Of a stretch of 64,000 bases of DNA, positions 50,197-61,532 are shown piece by piece. The translations under genes were made by a program, and so were the position numbers. Each line of letters starts with the position of its first letter. Position 1 is the stretch's first letter. The stretch is from an uncultured Pseudomonadota bacterium. GTDB taxonomy: Bacteria > Pseudomonadota > Gammaproteobacteria > Burkholderiales > Rhodocyclaceae. Location of the stretch: assembly GCA_903870055.1 (NCBI GenBank), contig CAIQBG010000048.1, forward strand, positions 1-64,000. Reading direction: 5' to 3'. The notes beneath the pieces are model-generated. The model ran no database searches and was not told the origin of the DNA. It saw only the letters and a program-made list of their open reading frames with translations.

Positions 50197-51677
50197 TGAA
50201 GCGGCTCTTTAATAAGCATCTGCGATGGATGGGGTGCTGTGGCGTTGTCGCTGCAGCGCTCTGCGCTTGTGCACCGCTGCCGGCTTTGGGCCCTGTGGCC
50301 GATGCTAAAGCACCTGAGGCTTTTAAAAGCACGCTGGCTTTGCAGGCACCCGAAGCAAGCTGGCCAACTGATCGCTGGTGGGAAAAGTATGGTGACGTCC
50401 AGCTGAATCAGCTGATACAGGAAGGACTGGACGATGCGCCGGATCTGAAGGCAGCGCAGGCACGCCTGCGTAAGTCAGAAGCGCAGTCTCAGTCAGTGGG
50501 TTCGATTCTGTACCCACAGCTTTCAGCCAATGGCACGGTATTCGGTCAGGAAGTTAGTACCAATTACATTGTGCCGGCACCCTACACGCCACAAGGTTGG
50601 TATTCGTACGGTCAAGCCACGCTTAACTTCAATTGGGAAATCGATTTCTGGGGCAAGAATCGTGCTGCATTAGCGGCCGCTGTTTCAGAAAGCCAGGCAA
50701 GAAATGCCGAAGTGGCACAAGCTAAGCTGATACTCACCACTTCGATTGCGCGGAGTTATGCCGATCTGGCACGGTTGATGGCAGACCGCGCCACAGCCGA
50801 AAAGGCATTGGAAATTCGTACCAAGACCTGGGTGCTGTTTTCGGAAAGACAGAAGCAGGGTCTCGAGCATACGGGTGCAGTCAGTCAGGCCGAGGGCAAA
50901 AAGAATTTGGCAGAGAATGATCTGGTGCAGATTGATGTAAAGATTGCCGAGACTCGAAACCGCCTTGCTGCCTTAGTAGGGGCGGGTCCTGATCGGGGTT
51001 TGCAGATTAAGCCCCCAAGTAATTTGATCAAAGCGAACTATGCGTTACCTGCGGATATTGGTATCAATCTGGTGGGGCGCCGCCCGGATATCGTAGCGAC
51101 ACGTTGGCAGGCAGAGGCTACACAAAGCCGCATCGAACAACGTAAAGCCGCTTTTTATCCCAATGTGAATATTGTTGCTTTTGTAGGTGGACAGTCCCTA
51201 GGCATTAACAAGTTGATCGAGTCTGGCTCCTATATGAGTAATGCGGGCCCAGCGATTTATCTCCCAATTTTTCTCGGTGGGAAGCTAAGAGCCGATCTTA
51301 AGGTGGCACGTGCTGAATACGATGAAAACGTCGCGAATTACGAGAAGACGCTGATTCAGGCGCTTAACGAAGTTGCCGATGTAGCGGCTGGTTTGAAACA
51401 GCTGCAAAAGCAGGTGCGCCTGGCTGATCAGAGTGTGGCTGCGCAGACCCAGGGGCTAACAGTTGCTGCAAACCGCTATAAGGGTGGCCTGGCTAATTAC
51501 CTGGATGTGCTTGTTGCGGAAGACGAGCTATTAACCAGTTGGCGCGTACAGACCGATGTGCGTACACGTGCCTTTATTCTCGATGTGGCACTAGCCAAAG
51601 CGCTAGGCGGTGGCTATCAGACTGATCCGGCTGCCGTGCGACAGCAAGATAAAACGAGTGAGGAATTTCCCCAATGA
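50196..51677 (+). CDS. NodT-family outer-membrane efflux lipoprotein
   Basis: 493 residues from ATG 50196; a start at 50169 inside ackA gives the longer frame but no better signal. Lipobox LCAC near residue 21. Two OEP (TolC-like) repeats follow, with ALAAAVSESQARNAEV and VGRRPDIVATRWQAEATQSRIEQR the typical hairpin ends. Outer-membrane channel of the tripartite pump made with the next two genes, which overlap it and each other by 1-4 bases. Confidence 0.93.
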   Translation: MKRLFNKHLRWMGCCGVVAAALCACAPLPALGPVADAKAPEAFKSTLALQAPEASWPTDRWWEKYGDVQLNQLIQEGLDDAPDLKAAQARLRKSEAQSQSVGSILYPQLSANGTVFGQEVSTNYIVPAPYTPQGWYSYGQATLNFNWEIDFWGKNRAALAAAVSESQARNAEVAQAKLILTTSIARSYADLARLMADRATAEKALEIRTKTWVLFSERQKQGLEHTGAVSQAEGKKNLAENDLVQIDVKIAETRNRLAALVGAGPDRGLQIKPPSNLIKANYALPADIGINLVGRRPDIVATRWQAEATQSRIEQRKAAFYPNVNIVAFVGGQSLGINKLIESGSYMSNAGPAIYLPIFLGGKLRADLKVARAEYDENVANYEKTLIQALNEVADVAAGLKQLQKQVRLADQSVAAQTQGLTVAANRYKGGLANYLDVLVAEDELLTSWRVQTDVRTRAFILDVALAKALGGGYQTDPAAVRQQDKTSEEFPQ

Positions 51678-52528
51678 GTCGTAAACAACAGATCGTGAAG
51701 CAACTTGCCGAGCGCAAGAAAGCATTTATGGTACTGGGCAGCATCGTTGCTGTATGCGCGCTAATCTTTGGCCTGTATTGGGGTTTGTATGGATCGCGTT
51801 ATATCAGTACGGATAATGCTTATACCGCCACCGAAATTGCCCAGGTAACGCCAGAAGTAGATGGCACCATCAAGGCCGTTAATGTGGTTGATACAAACAG
51901 CGTTAAGGCGGGCGATATTCTGGTAGAGATCGATCCGCGCGATATGCAGGTCACTTATGATAAAGCCAAGGCTAACTTTGACCGTGCCAAGATTGATTTT
52001 GATCGACGCAAGGCGCTCTCGGGTTCGGGCTCGGTTTCGGCAGATGAGCTGACACGTTCGGAGAATGATCTGGCTCAAGCCAGTGCCAATTTTCGTGAGG
52101 CTACATTGAACCTGGAACGGACGACGATTAAATCACCCATCGATGGCGTAGTTGCTAAGCGTCAAGTACAGCTTGGGCAGCGCGTGCGTGCAGGCACCCC
52201 GCTAATGGTCATCGTGCCGTTGCATAAGTTGCACGTCGATGCCAACTTCAAGGAAAGCGAACTAGAAAAAATTCACCTGGGTCAGAAGGTCCGGTTAACT
52301 TCGGATCTTTACGGTAGTCGAGTGGTTTACCAGGGCGTTGTTGATGGCTTCTCCGGTGGAACGGGCGCTGCATTTGCAACTATTCCTGCACAGAACGCCA
52401 CAGGAAATTGGATTAAAGTAGTCCAGCGCGTTCCGGTTCGTATCAGCCTGCAACCGGAAGAGCTGATCGCCAATCCACTCAGTGTGGGTGTATCGATGCA
52501 GGTGCGTGTCGATACGCGCAGTGACTGA
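51674..52528 (+). CDS. emrA: HlyD/EmrA-family membrane fusion protein
   Basis: 284 residues. One N-terminal membrane helix (about 18-38), then the lipoyl-like beta motif RYISTDNAYTATEIAQVTPEV, a short helical hairpin and IKSPIDGVVAKRQVQLGQRV. It bridges inner-membrane pump and outer-membrane channel. The hairpin is shorter than in E. coli EmrA (390 residues). Overlaps both neighbours. Confidence 0.93.
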   Translation: MSRKQQIVKQLAERKKAFMVLGSIVAVCALIFGLYWGLYGSRYISTDNAYTATEIAQVTPEVDGTIKAVNVVDTNSVKAGDILVEIDPRDMQVTYDKAKANFDRAKIDFDRRKALSGSGSVSADELTRSENDLAQASANFREATLNLERTTIKSPIDGVVAKRQVQLGQRVRAGTPLMVIVPLHKLHVDANFKESELEKIHLGQKVRLTSDLYGSRVVYQGVVDGFSGGTGAAFATIPAQNATGNWIKVVQRVPVRISLQPEELIANPLSVGVSMQVRVDTRSD

Positions 52529-54057
52529 TGTCAGTGGATAAGGCGCTGCAACCGCTAACTGGCTGGCAGTTATGGGCTGCAGCTATGTTCCTGTCGATGG
52601 CAAACCTGATTGCCATTCTGGACATGACGATTGCCAATGTGTCCGTGCTTACCATTGCCGGTGGGCTTGCTGTAACGCCTACCCAGGGGACCTGGGTCAT
52701 TACCTCTTATGCAGTCGCGGAAGCGATTACCGTGCCGCTTACCGGTTGGTTCACTCAGCGCTATGGCTCTGTCAAAGTTTTTGTTGTAGCAATGGCGGCT
52801 TTTGGCCTTTGTTCTGCATTGGCAGGGCTTTCAACATCATTGGGCTTTTTAATTTTTGCCCGGGTATTGCAAGGTATGGCAGGCGGCCCGTTGATGCCCT
52901 TGTCGCAAACTTTGATGTTACGCATTTTCCCGAAAGAGAAGGCGGGAGCCGCAACCGGCATCTGGGCGATGACTACGCTGGTCGGGCCAGTGCTTGGCCC
53001 CATTCTGGGGGGCTGGATTTGCGATAACTACAGCTGGCCGTGGATTTTTCTAATCAACCTGCCGATCGCAGGAGCCTGTGCTTATATCTGCTGGAAAATA
53101 TTGCGCCGGTACGAAACCAAAATTGTTCGTAATCCGATTGATGTGGTTGGATTTGTTCTATTACTTGTTTGGGTAGGTGCTTTGCAGATCATGCTGGATG
53201 AAGGCAAGCACCTAGATTGGTTCTCTTCAATAACCATTATTGGTTTGGCGATCGTTGCGGTTGTAGGTTTTATCGCTTTCCTGATCTGGGAATTCACTGC
53301 GGAGCACCCGATTGTTGACTTGCGGGTATTCCGGCACAGGGGCTTCACAGCTGCTGTGCTGACTATCTCGCTGACCTTTGCCGGTTTTTTTGCCGCCAAT
53401 GTGCTCACACCCCTCTGGTTACAGAGTTTTATGGCTTATACCGCTACGGGTGCCGGAATGACCACGGCATGGATTGGCATCACCGCCTTTTTTACAGCAC
53501 CATTTGTTGCTGCAATGTCCATGAAGATGGATCCGCGTAAGCTCGTTTTTGTCGGTGTAATCTGGATTGCGCTGATGACGCTCTACCGTACTGTTGCGAG
53601 CACAGATATGGGTTATTGGGATGTAGCCTTCCCGCTGATGTTGTTGGGCTTGGGGATGCCATTTTTCTTTATTCCATCGACCGCCGCTGCATTGGCTAGT
53701 GTTGATGAAGCCGAAACCAACTCGGCAGCGGGGCTGATGAACTTCATGCGTACGCTTGCGGGAGCGATTGCTACATCCATCGTGACGTCTTACTGGGAAG
53801 ACGAAATTACCCGTAATCGTGCCGAGCTTGTCGGCGTGATTGATCCCGGGCAAATCACTTATAACCAATTGATCGACCAGGGCATGCCAGAACCTCAGGC
53901 GCTGCTTGTTCTGGAGCGTATGGTCACAGAGCAAAGCGTGATGTTAGCCACGAACGAATTGATGTTGGTCGTAGCGCTTATGCTGATTTTTTCGGCATTC
54001 CTGATCTGGCTCGTGCCTAAACCAACCCGGACTATCGACGCTTCCGCTTCGCATTAA
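52528..54057 (+). CDS. emrB: DHA2-family drug:H+ antiporter (EmrB type)
   Basis: 509 residues, fourteen membrane helices. LDMTIANVSVLTIAGGL in helix 1, WVITSYAVAEAITVPLTGW, GPVLGPILGGWICDNYSWPW (motif C region) and GLGMPFFFIP are DHA2/EmrB marks. Drives export of hydrophobic compounds or uncouplers through the adaptor and channel encoded just before it. Start shares a base with the emrA stop. No dedicated MarR-type regulator lies beside the operon. Confidence 0.94.
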   Translation: MSVDKALQPLTGWQLWAAAMFLSMANLIAILDMTIANVSVLTIAGGLAVTPTQGTWVITSYAVAEAITVPLTGWFTQRYGSVKVFVVAMAAFGLCSALAGLSTSLGFLIFARVLQGMAGGPLMPLSQTLMLRIFPKEKAGAATGIWAMTTLVGPVLGPILGGWICDNYSWPWIFLINLPIAGACAYICWKILRRYETKIVRNPIDVVGFVLLLVWVGALQIMLDEGKHLDWFSSITIIGLAIVAVVGFIAFLIWEFTAEHPIVDLRVFRHRGFTAAVLTISLTFAGFFAANVLTPLWLQSFMAYTATGAGMTTAWIGITAFFTAPFVAAMSMKMDPRKLVFVGVIWIALMTLYRTVASTDMGYWDVAFPLMLLGLGMPFFFIPSTAAALASVDEAETNSAAGLMNFMRTLAGAIATSIVTSYWEDEITRNRAELVGVIDPGQITYNQLIDQGMPEPQALLVLERMVTEQSVMLATNELMLVVALMLIFSAFLIWLVPKPTRTIDASASH

Positions 54058-54252
54058 CAGGGGGAGTTTGATCGTCAACTGGTGTTGGCATAATTGAGGC
54101 GCACGATTTGCCGGTCTTTTCTGCCATCTTCTGCTCTGCGAGATTGCGAGCATCTAAATAAGCTCAACGACGATTAGAGTGGCATTCAGGGTGAAGCTTC
54201 AATTTCTTTGACTTGAGCGGGAGCGCTGGGCGTTGTAATACATTTGAAACAT

Positions 54253-54276
54253 ATATTTCGATAAAATTGGAAATAT
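54253..54276. promoter_or_regulatory. Candidate ArsR operator
   Basis: Inverted repeat ATATTTC (54253-54259) - 10 bases - GAAATAT (54270-54276). The right arm covers the arsR start codon, so a bound repressor would block both transcription and the beginning of the gene, an arrangement suited to autoregulation. Confidence 0.5.
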
Positions 54277-54601
54277 GAAAAACAAAGACGCCATTACTGT
54301 TTTACTCGCCCTAGGCCATGAGTCACGACTCAATGTCTTCCGCTTGATTGTTCAGCGGGGGGATGTCGGCCTAACGCCGGGGGATCTTGTGGAGAAACTC
54401 GGTATTCCCAATGCGACGCTGAGCTTTCATCTAAAAGAGCTGGTTAACGCAGATCTGCTTGTCGTAGAACGTCAAAGCCGTCACCTTATTTACAGACCCA
54501 ATGCGCAGTTGGTAGAAGCACTGAGTGATTTTTTGCTGGATAACTGCTGCGGTGGTAAATCCTGTATCCCTAATAAATCAAGCATAGCGAGTAGCAAATA
54601 A
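54275..54601 (+). CDS. arsR: ArsR-family arsenite-responsive repressor
   Basis: 108 residues. Winged helix-turn-helix with LGIPNATLSFHLKELVNADL (42-61). The C-terminal cluster DNCCGGKSC gives Cys91, Cys92 and Cys97, much like the As(III) site Cys95/96/102 of Acidithiobacillus ferrooxidans ArsR and unlike the N-terminal site of plasmid R773 ArsR. Arsenite binding would release DNA. It shares its last base with the arsC start (TAATG). Confidence 0.9.
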   Translation: MKNKDAITVLLALGHESRLNVFRLIVQRGDVGLTPGDLVEKLGIPNATLSFHLKELVNADLLVVERQSRHLIYRPNAQLVEALSDFLLDNCCGGKSCIPNKSSIASSK

Positions 54602-55089
54602 TGAAAAAATACAACGTCCTTTTCCTATGTACGCACAATTCTGCTCGCTCTGTACTGGGTGAGGCGCTGGCTACTACCCATCCCAGCGGTAAATTCGTTG
54701 GGTTTTCCGCTGGTTCGACGCCAGGCACGAACGTTAATCCTATTGCACAGGAATTGGCTGCAGAAATGGGGTATCCGGTGGATAAACTGCGCTCAAAGAG
54801 CTGGGATGAGTTTGCACAGCCGGACGCGCCGGTGATGGATTTCATTATCACCGTATGTGATAACGCAGCAGGAGAAGCTTGCCCTGTCTGGATCGGCAAT
54901 CCTGCTACGGCCCATTGGGGCTTTCCGGATCCATCCCAAGTGCAGGGTAGCGATGATGATAAACGGCGGGCATTTAAAGACGTCATGCTCGGTCTTAAAA
55001 AGAGGCTTCAACTCCTGGCAGATTTGCCGTTAGAGCGGCTTGACTCGTTAAGCCTGCAAAACGAAGTACGAAAGATTGCCAAATCATGA
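54601..55089 (+). CDS. arsC: Arsenate reductase, low-molecular-weight phosphatase fold
   Basis: 162 residues. The P-loop CTHNSARS starts at Cys10, with Cys86 and Cys94 as candidates for the relay pair (S. aureus ArsC uses 10, 82 and 89); HWGFPDPS (105-112) supplies the acid/base Asp. It reduces arsenate to arsenite using thioredoxin or glutathione/glutaredoxin. Overlaps acr3 by 4 bases. The window also carries trxB and grxD, though not linked. Confidence 0.95.
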   Translation: MKKYNVLFLCTHNSARSVLGEALATTHPSGKFVGFSAGSTPGTNVNPIAQELAAEMGYPVDKLRSKSWDEFAQPDAPVMDFIITVCDNAAGEACPVWIGNPATAHWGFPDPSQVQGSDDDKRRAFKDVMLGLKKRLQLLADLPLERLDSLSLQNEVRKIAKS

Positions 55090-56126
55090 GCGAAATTACC
55101 AAAAAGCTATCGTTCCTTGATCGTTACCTGACACTCTGGATTTTTGCGGCAATGGCGATAGGCATTGGCCTGGGGTACTTCTTCCCGCAGGTTGAGTCTT
55201 TCATTAATTCGTTCCAGGTAGGGACGACAAATTTACCCATCGCAATCGGCTTGATACTGATGATGTATCCACCGTTTGCTAAGGTCAGATATGAAGATCT
55301 GCCGGATGTGTTTCGGGATAAACAGGTGTTTCTGCTCGCCATACTCTTGAACTGGGTGATTGCACCTATCCTGATGTTCTTTTTGGCCATTACCTTTGTA
55401 CCAAACCAGCCTGAATACATGGCGGGGTTGATTCTAATTGGTCTAGCCCCTTGTATTGCCATGGTGATCGTATGGAACGATATTGCAAAAGGCTCTACGG
55501 AATATGCCGCAGGTCTTGTTGCCTTTAACGCAATCTTCCAGGTGTTGTTCTTTAGCATCTATGCGTACTTTTTCCTAACCGTATTGCCGCCCTATTTTGG
55601 TTTGAGTGGTTCGGTTATCGATATCACCATCGCTGAGATTGCGAAGACTGTCTTTATCTACCTAGGCATCCCCTGTATTGCTGGATTCTTAACCCGTTTT
55701 CTGATGCTTAAATTTGTATCGAAAGCTTGGTATCACGAGCACTTTGTACCGAAGATTGGAAAAATCACGCTCATTGCCCTGTTGTTTACGATTGTAGTGA
55801 TGTTCAGTCTGAAGGGGAGTCTCATACTCAGCATTCCGATGGATGTCGTCACAATTGCTATCCCGCTGCTCATCTATTTTGCGTCGATGTTTGCGCTGAC
55901 CTTCTTGATTACAGGAAAGATGGGGGTCGATTACAAACGTTGCTGCACGCTTTCCTTCACGGCAGCCAGCAATAACTTCGAACTCGCCATTGCTGTAGCA
56001 ATTGGTGTGTTCGGTATCAATTCTGGGGCAGCGTTTGCGGCAGTGATCGGCCCATTGGTTGAAGTGCCGATTATGGTTGGGCTTGTATCTGTGGCGCTAT
56101 GGCTAAAGAAAAAGTATTTCAGTTAG
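55086..56126 (+). CDS. acr3: ACR3-type arsenite efflux permease
   Basis: 346 residues, ten membrane helices. The conserved [19 protein letters not shown] (118-136) contains the essential Cys123, and the [15 protein letters not shown] block (about 301-315) is typical. It extrudes arsenite driven by the proton-motive force. No arsA ATPase or arsH gene follows; the next gene is katG after 237 bases, so this is a minimal three-gene arsenic operon. Confidence 0.96.
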   Translation: MSEITKKLSFLDRYLTLWIFAAMAIGIGLGYFFPQVESFINSFQVGTTNLPIAIGLILMMYPPFAKVRYEDLPDVFRDKQVFLLAILLNWVIAPILMFFLAITFVPNQPEYMAGLILIGLAPCIAMVIVWNDIAKGSTEYAAGLVAFNAIFQVLFFSIYAYFFLTVLPPYFGLSGSVIDITIAEIAKTVFIYLGIPCIAGFLTRFLMLKFVSKAWYHEHFVPKIGKITLIALLFTIVVMFSLKGSLILSIPMDVVTIAIPLLIYFASMFALTFLITGKMGVDYKRCCTLSFTAASNNFELAIAVAIGVFGINSGAAFAAVIGPLVEVPIMVGLVSVALWLKKKYFS

Positions 56127-56179
56127 TCCGCTCATGGTTTGCATAAGTCTGAGCAACTATGCATCTCCTCCCGTAAGCT

Positions 56180-56216
56180 ATAGTGTGATCCTATCGGTAG
56201 TATTTATAAATACGAT
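56180..56216. promoter_or_regulatory. OxyR-like binding site upstream of katG
   Basis: ATAG-N7-CTAT (56180-56194), 7-base spacer, then a weaker dyad ATTT-N7-CGAT (56202-56216). Total 37 bases with 15-7-15 geometry, exactly that of tetrameric OxyR sites. Lies 148 bases before katG, so the promoter is probably just downstream. No oxyR gene is in the window. Confidence 0.5.
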
Positions 56217-56333
56217 TAGACTAGACCTGCAAGCTCAGGCTAGATTATCTCAAAGGCAAAATTACGGGCCGATTTGGGAAAGAATGAACAGTCATTAATG
56301 TTGTCGATAATCCGGAAATTTTTTACAAAGTAA

Positions 56334-58532
<2,199 letters not shown>

Positions 58533-58545
58533 TCGGCTGATCAGA

Positions 58546-58575
58546 AGAGGGCAGCGAAGGTTGCCCTCTTTTTTT
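58546..58575 (+). terminator. Intrinsic terminator of katG
   Basis: GAGGGCA (58547-58553) / TGCCCTC (58562-58568) stem followed by a run of eight T. Confidence 0.92.
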
Positions 58576-58641
58576 ATTAAAGCGCCGCGTGAGATGTCTA
58601 TCTAGCAAAGAAAATTGACGAGTTTCCAAAGGATATTGACT

Positions 58642-59097
58642 ATGGGAAATGCGAGGTTGCCAACAAGCGTTGCCTATTTAGGGTATGGCGGTTTGCTCCC
58701 GTTCATTGCCCTCGCCACACTGAGCGTGGTTGAACCTACGCATAGCCTTGTTTTTAGAGCGGCACTAATTGCTTACGGTGCAGTAATTCTCAGTTTTGTT
58801 GGTGCTTTGCACTGGGGATTCGCCATGACAATACCAGTTATGTCGAATCAACTACGCACTAAAGCTTTCGTTTGGAGCGTGGTGCCTGCGTTATTGGCTT
58901 GGACAACCTACTTTCTTCCAGCTTTTATTGGAGCCATTGTCTTGATTCTGGGCTTCATAGCTCAGTATTACAGAGATCAAACACTAGTTAGCCAGGTTTC
59001 ACTGCCCGCATGGTACTTACCCCTAAGACTTCGATTAACGATTGTCGCGAGTCTTTCTATGGTTATTGGTGCCTACACAGTGATTCTTAATGGGTAA
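58642..59097 (+). CDS. DUF3429 (TMEM69-like) membrane protein
   Basis: 151 residues from ATG 58642, which follows AAAGGA; the frame opens further upstream. Four or five membrane helices. AYLGYGGLLPFIAL near the start and GALHWGFAM (about 54-62) are the marks of DUF3429 (PF11911), whose eukaryotic member is the mitochondrial inner-membrane protein TMEM69. Function unknown. Overlaps the COQ8-like kinase gene by 8 bases, so translation is coupled. Confidence 0.85.
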   Translation: MGNARLPTSVAYLGYGGLLPFIALATLSVVEPTHSLVFRAALIAYGAVILSFVGALHWGFAMTIPVMSNQLRTKAFVWSVVPALLAWTTYFLPAFIGAIVLILGFIAQYYRDQTLVSQVSLPAWYLPLRLRLTIVASLSMVIGAYTVILNG

Positions 59098-60403
59098 AAA
59101 ACCCTTGGGGCAAAACGTCCCTTCGGGTCGTTGGTCGAGATTAGCGCGTCTGGGCGTAATGGCTACGTCAGTCGCGGGTGGCATGTTGGCAGAGGGAGCT
59201 AGGCAGTTGGCTAGAGGAGAGCGCCCTAAATTTGATGAAATGCTCCTGACGCCAGCAAATGCACGTCGTGTTGCAGAAGAATTATCTCGTTTGCGTGGCG
59301 CTGCTATGAAAGTTGGTCAACTTTTATCCATGGATGGTGGCGACCTGATTCCACCTGCACTTACCGAGATTCTGTCGCGACTGCGAAGTGATGCAGTTTC
59401 AATGCCGATGAGTCAGCTAGTAACAGTCTTGGATAAGGAATGGGGGAGTGATTGGAGTAATTCCTTCGAAAGGTTTTCATTTGCTCCCGCAGCAGCTGCC
59501 TCGATAGGGCAGGTCCATCAAGCAACAACCTTAGATGGCTCGCGATTAGCAATTAAAGTCCAATATCCAGGTGTGCGTGAAAGCACCGATAGTGATGTAG
59601 ACAATGTTGCAGCGTTGTTACGAATGTCAGGCTTGTTACCAAACACATTTGATATTCGTGAAATCCTTGATGAAGCAAAAAAGCAGCTACATGCTGAAGC
59701 AGATTACCAGGCAGAAGGCCAATGGTTAACAAGATACACCTCGCTGCTGGGCCAAAATTCTAGATTCCTATTGCCGAGACATCACCCTGAGCTTTCTACA
59801 CCAAAAATCCTTGCAATGTCTTGGGTGGAAGGCGTTTCAATTGAATCCCTTGCGCATGAGACTCAGGATCTTAGAGATCAGATCGCTGAGGACCTCTTTG
59901 CACTTGTGCTCAAAGAAATCTTTGATTTTAGGGTGGTACAAACAGATCCCAATTTTGCGAACTATCGCTTTAGACGAGAATCCCAACAGTTAGTTCTTCT
60001 TGACTTCGGGGCAACGCGCGAAATTTCAGAGGATTTTTCGAATGCCTATCGTAAGCTAATGGTCTGTGCAATTAGTGGTGACCGACCCTCGATGTACGCG
60101 GCTGCAGAGTCAATCGGTTATTTCAATAACGAGGTAAGCGATCAGCAAGCAGAGTTAGTTATGCTGCTTTTAGAAATGGCATGTGAACCTTTGCGCCATC
60201 TAGGTGGATATGATTTTGGTGCGTCTGATTTGCCGAGACGAATGCACGCTGCCGGTATGGCATTGGCACTAGATAGAAACTTTTGGCATGCGCCACCAAT
60301 CGATTCTCTTTTTTTGCATAGAAAATTGGCAGGAACCTACTTATTGGCTGCACGACTTAGCGCTAGAGTAGATATTGGTCGATTGGTAAAACGCTATATC
60401 TGA
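59090..60403 (+). CDS. ABC1/UbiB-family atypical kinase, closely COQ8/ADCK3-like
   Basis: 437 residues. The family-specific KxGQ motif is K74-x-G76-Q77 (MKVGQLLSM); the Ala-rich nucleotide loop is AAAASIGQVH (134-143); Lys156 in AIKVQYPGV; ExD-type Glu203 in HAEADY; TDPN at 285-288 with Asn291; and DFG at 305-307 in LLDFGATRE. QTDPNFANY and LLDFGATRE match the human COQ8A wording (QTDPNWSNF, LLDFGATRE) better than bacterial UbiB (DxHPGN). COQ8 supports ubiquinone synthesis as an ATPase/lipid-binding partner. It has no C-terminal membrane helices of UbiB. Coupled to DUF3429. Confidence 0.92.
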   Translation: MGKKPLGQNVPSGRWSRLARLGVMATSVAGGMLAEGARQLARGERPKFDEMLLTPANARRVAEELSRLRGAAMKVGQLLSMDGGDLIPPALTEILSRLRSDAVSMPMSQLVTVLDKEWGSDWSNSFERFSFAPAAAASIGQVHQATTLDGSRLAIKVQYPGVRESTDSDVDNVAALLRMSGLLPNTFDIREILDEAKKQLHAEADYQAEGQWLTRYTSLLGQNSRFLLPRHHPELSTPKILAMSWVEGVSIESLAHETQDLRDQIAEDLFALVLKEIFDFRVVQTDPNFANYRFRRESQQLVLLDFGATREISEDFSNAYRKLMVCAISGDRPSMYAAAESIGYFNNEVSDQQAELVMLLLEMACEPLRHLGGYDFGASDLPRRMHAAGMALALDRNFWHAPPIDSLFLHRKLAGTYLLAARLSARVDIGRLVKRYI

Positions 60404-60569
60404 AAGATCTGGGCGAGATCAGTGTTGTTATTTCGACGCTCTATTTTTTATAGAATAGGTTTCGTTCATTCGTTACTAGTATCATCAGTGTGCGTACTAG
60501 CATTAAAAATAGCGTTTTTCAAAACAACGTGATTTTAATTGTCACTCACTTATCTAGAGGCACTTCCTA

Positions 60570-60845
60570 ATGCGATCGCTTATATGGATACTTTGGCCGT
60601 CATTTTTTGCCGCAGCGATAGCTGAGTTCGGTTTCTTTGCTTTCACTGATCCGCAACAACTCTATTGGATGGGTAAGCCCGTTGTTTTATCGCTTAGCGC
60701 TAGCTACTCATTGGGCTTTCTTTTCTTCTGGTTGATTTGTGCAGGGTCGAGTTTGTTAACCTACTTTTTGCTGCCGCCCCGGTTCAGAGCAGCCCTATCA
60801 GCAAAAGCAGATCTGCCTATCGTCGAAGAGGCATCCAGCATTTAG
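60570..60845 (+). CDS. Small two-helix membrane protein, unknown function
   Basis: 91 residues with two membrane helices (about 5-25 and 44-68). IWILWPSFFAAAIAEFGFFAFTDP is split by a short polar loop from the second helix SLGFLFFWLICAGSSLLTYFLLP. I recall similar small hypothetical proteins in betaproteobacteria. 166 bases after the kinase gene and 59 before the nitroreductase (gap holds no recognisable signal besides A/T-rich DNA). It may belong to either. Confidence 0.7.
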   Translation: MRSLIWILWPSFFAAAIAEFGFFAFTDPQQLYWMGKPVVLSLSASYSLGFLFFWLICAGSSLLTYFLLPPRFRAALSAKADLPIVEEASSI

Positions 60846-60916
60846 CGTCATGGTTTAGCTGAGACGTGTTGTTAAAATTTATTTCTGAATTTATACCTAA
60901 TTAAATGGAAAAGACC

Positions 60917-61519
60917 ATGGATGCTATTGAAGCGATACGCCAACGTCGTGCGGTAAAGCACTTTGATCCTAATCATCGATTAACTTCGGATGAATTTAAT
61001 TTACTCCTTGATGTAGCTGCGCAGGCGCCATCATCCTTCAATATCCAGCACTGGCGCATTGTCAATGTCAAAGACCCTGCACTGCGCGTTCAATTACGTG
61101 AGGCGGCCTTTGATCAAGCACAAGTCACTGACGCTTCACTTCTATTTGTAGTTTGTACAGATATCAAAGCATGGGCAAAAGATCCGCAGCGCTATTGGGT
61201 CAATGCACCGCAGGAAGCTCAAGATATTCTCGTACCTTGGATTCATCCTTTTTATGATGGCAAAGATGAGCTTCAGCGAGACGAAGCCATGCGATCCGTC
61301 GGGCTTATCTTGCAAACGCTCATGATCGGTGCCAAGGCAATGGGTTATGACTCTTGCCCGATGATCGGTTTCGATATTGAAAAAGTCGGACAGTTGGTCA
61401 ACCTGCCCAAAGATTATGCAGTAGGCGCCATGCTGGTTATTGGCAAAGGCCTCATCCCTGCCTGGCCCAAGCCTGGGTTTATTCCAAGTAGTGACATGGT
61501 TGTCGAGAACCGTTTCTAG
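60917..61519 (+). CDS. Nitroreductase family FMN oxidoreductase
   Basis: 200 residues from ATG 60917, preceded by GGAAAAG (60908-60914); ATG 60905 is possible. IRQRRAVKHFDP (about 6-17) is the FMN phosphate-binding start, APSSFNIQHWRI (about 35-46) the second FMN contact, and VGLILQTLMIGAKAMGYDS a helix of the dimer. It reduces nitro or quinone compounds with NAD(P)H. Natural substrate unknown. The next gene starts 13 bases on, so a shared transcript is likely. Confidence 0.9.
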   Translation: MDAIEAIRQRRAVKHFDPNHRLTSDEFNLLLDVAAQAPSSFNIQHWRIVNVKDPALRVQLREAAFDQAQVTDASLLFVVCTDIKAWAKDPQRYWVNAPQEAQDILVPWIHPFYDGKDELQRDEAMRSVGLILQTLMIGAKAMGYDSCPMIGFDIEKVGQLVNLPKDYAVGAMLVIGKGLIPAWPKPGFIPSSDMVVENRF

Positions 61520-61532
61520 TCGTAAAACTGCC

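Noticed and set aside
54058..54252. Gene between emrB and arsR
   Set aside because: Only short frames without start signals; a weak GTTTGA/TCAAC hairpin near 54067 lacks a U tract. Nothing else is visible.
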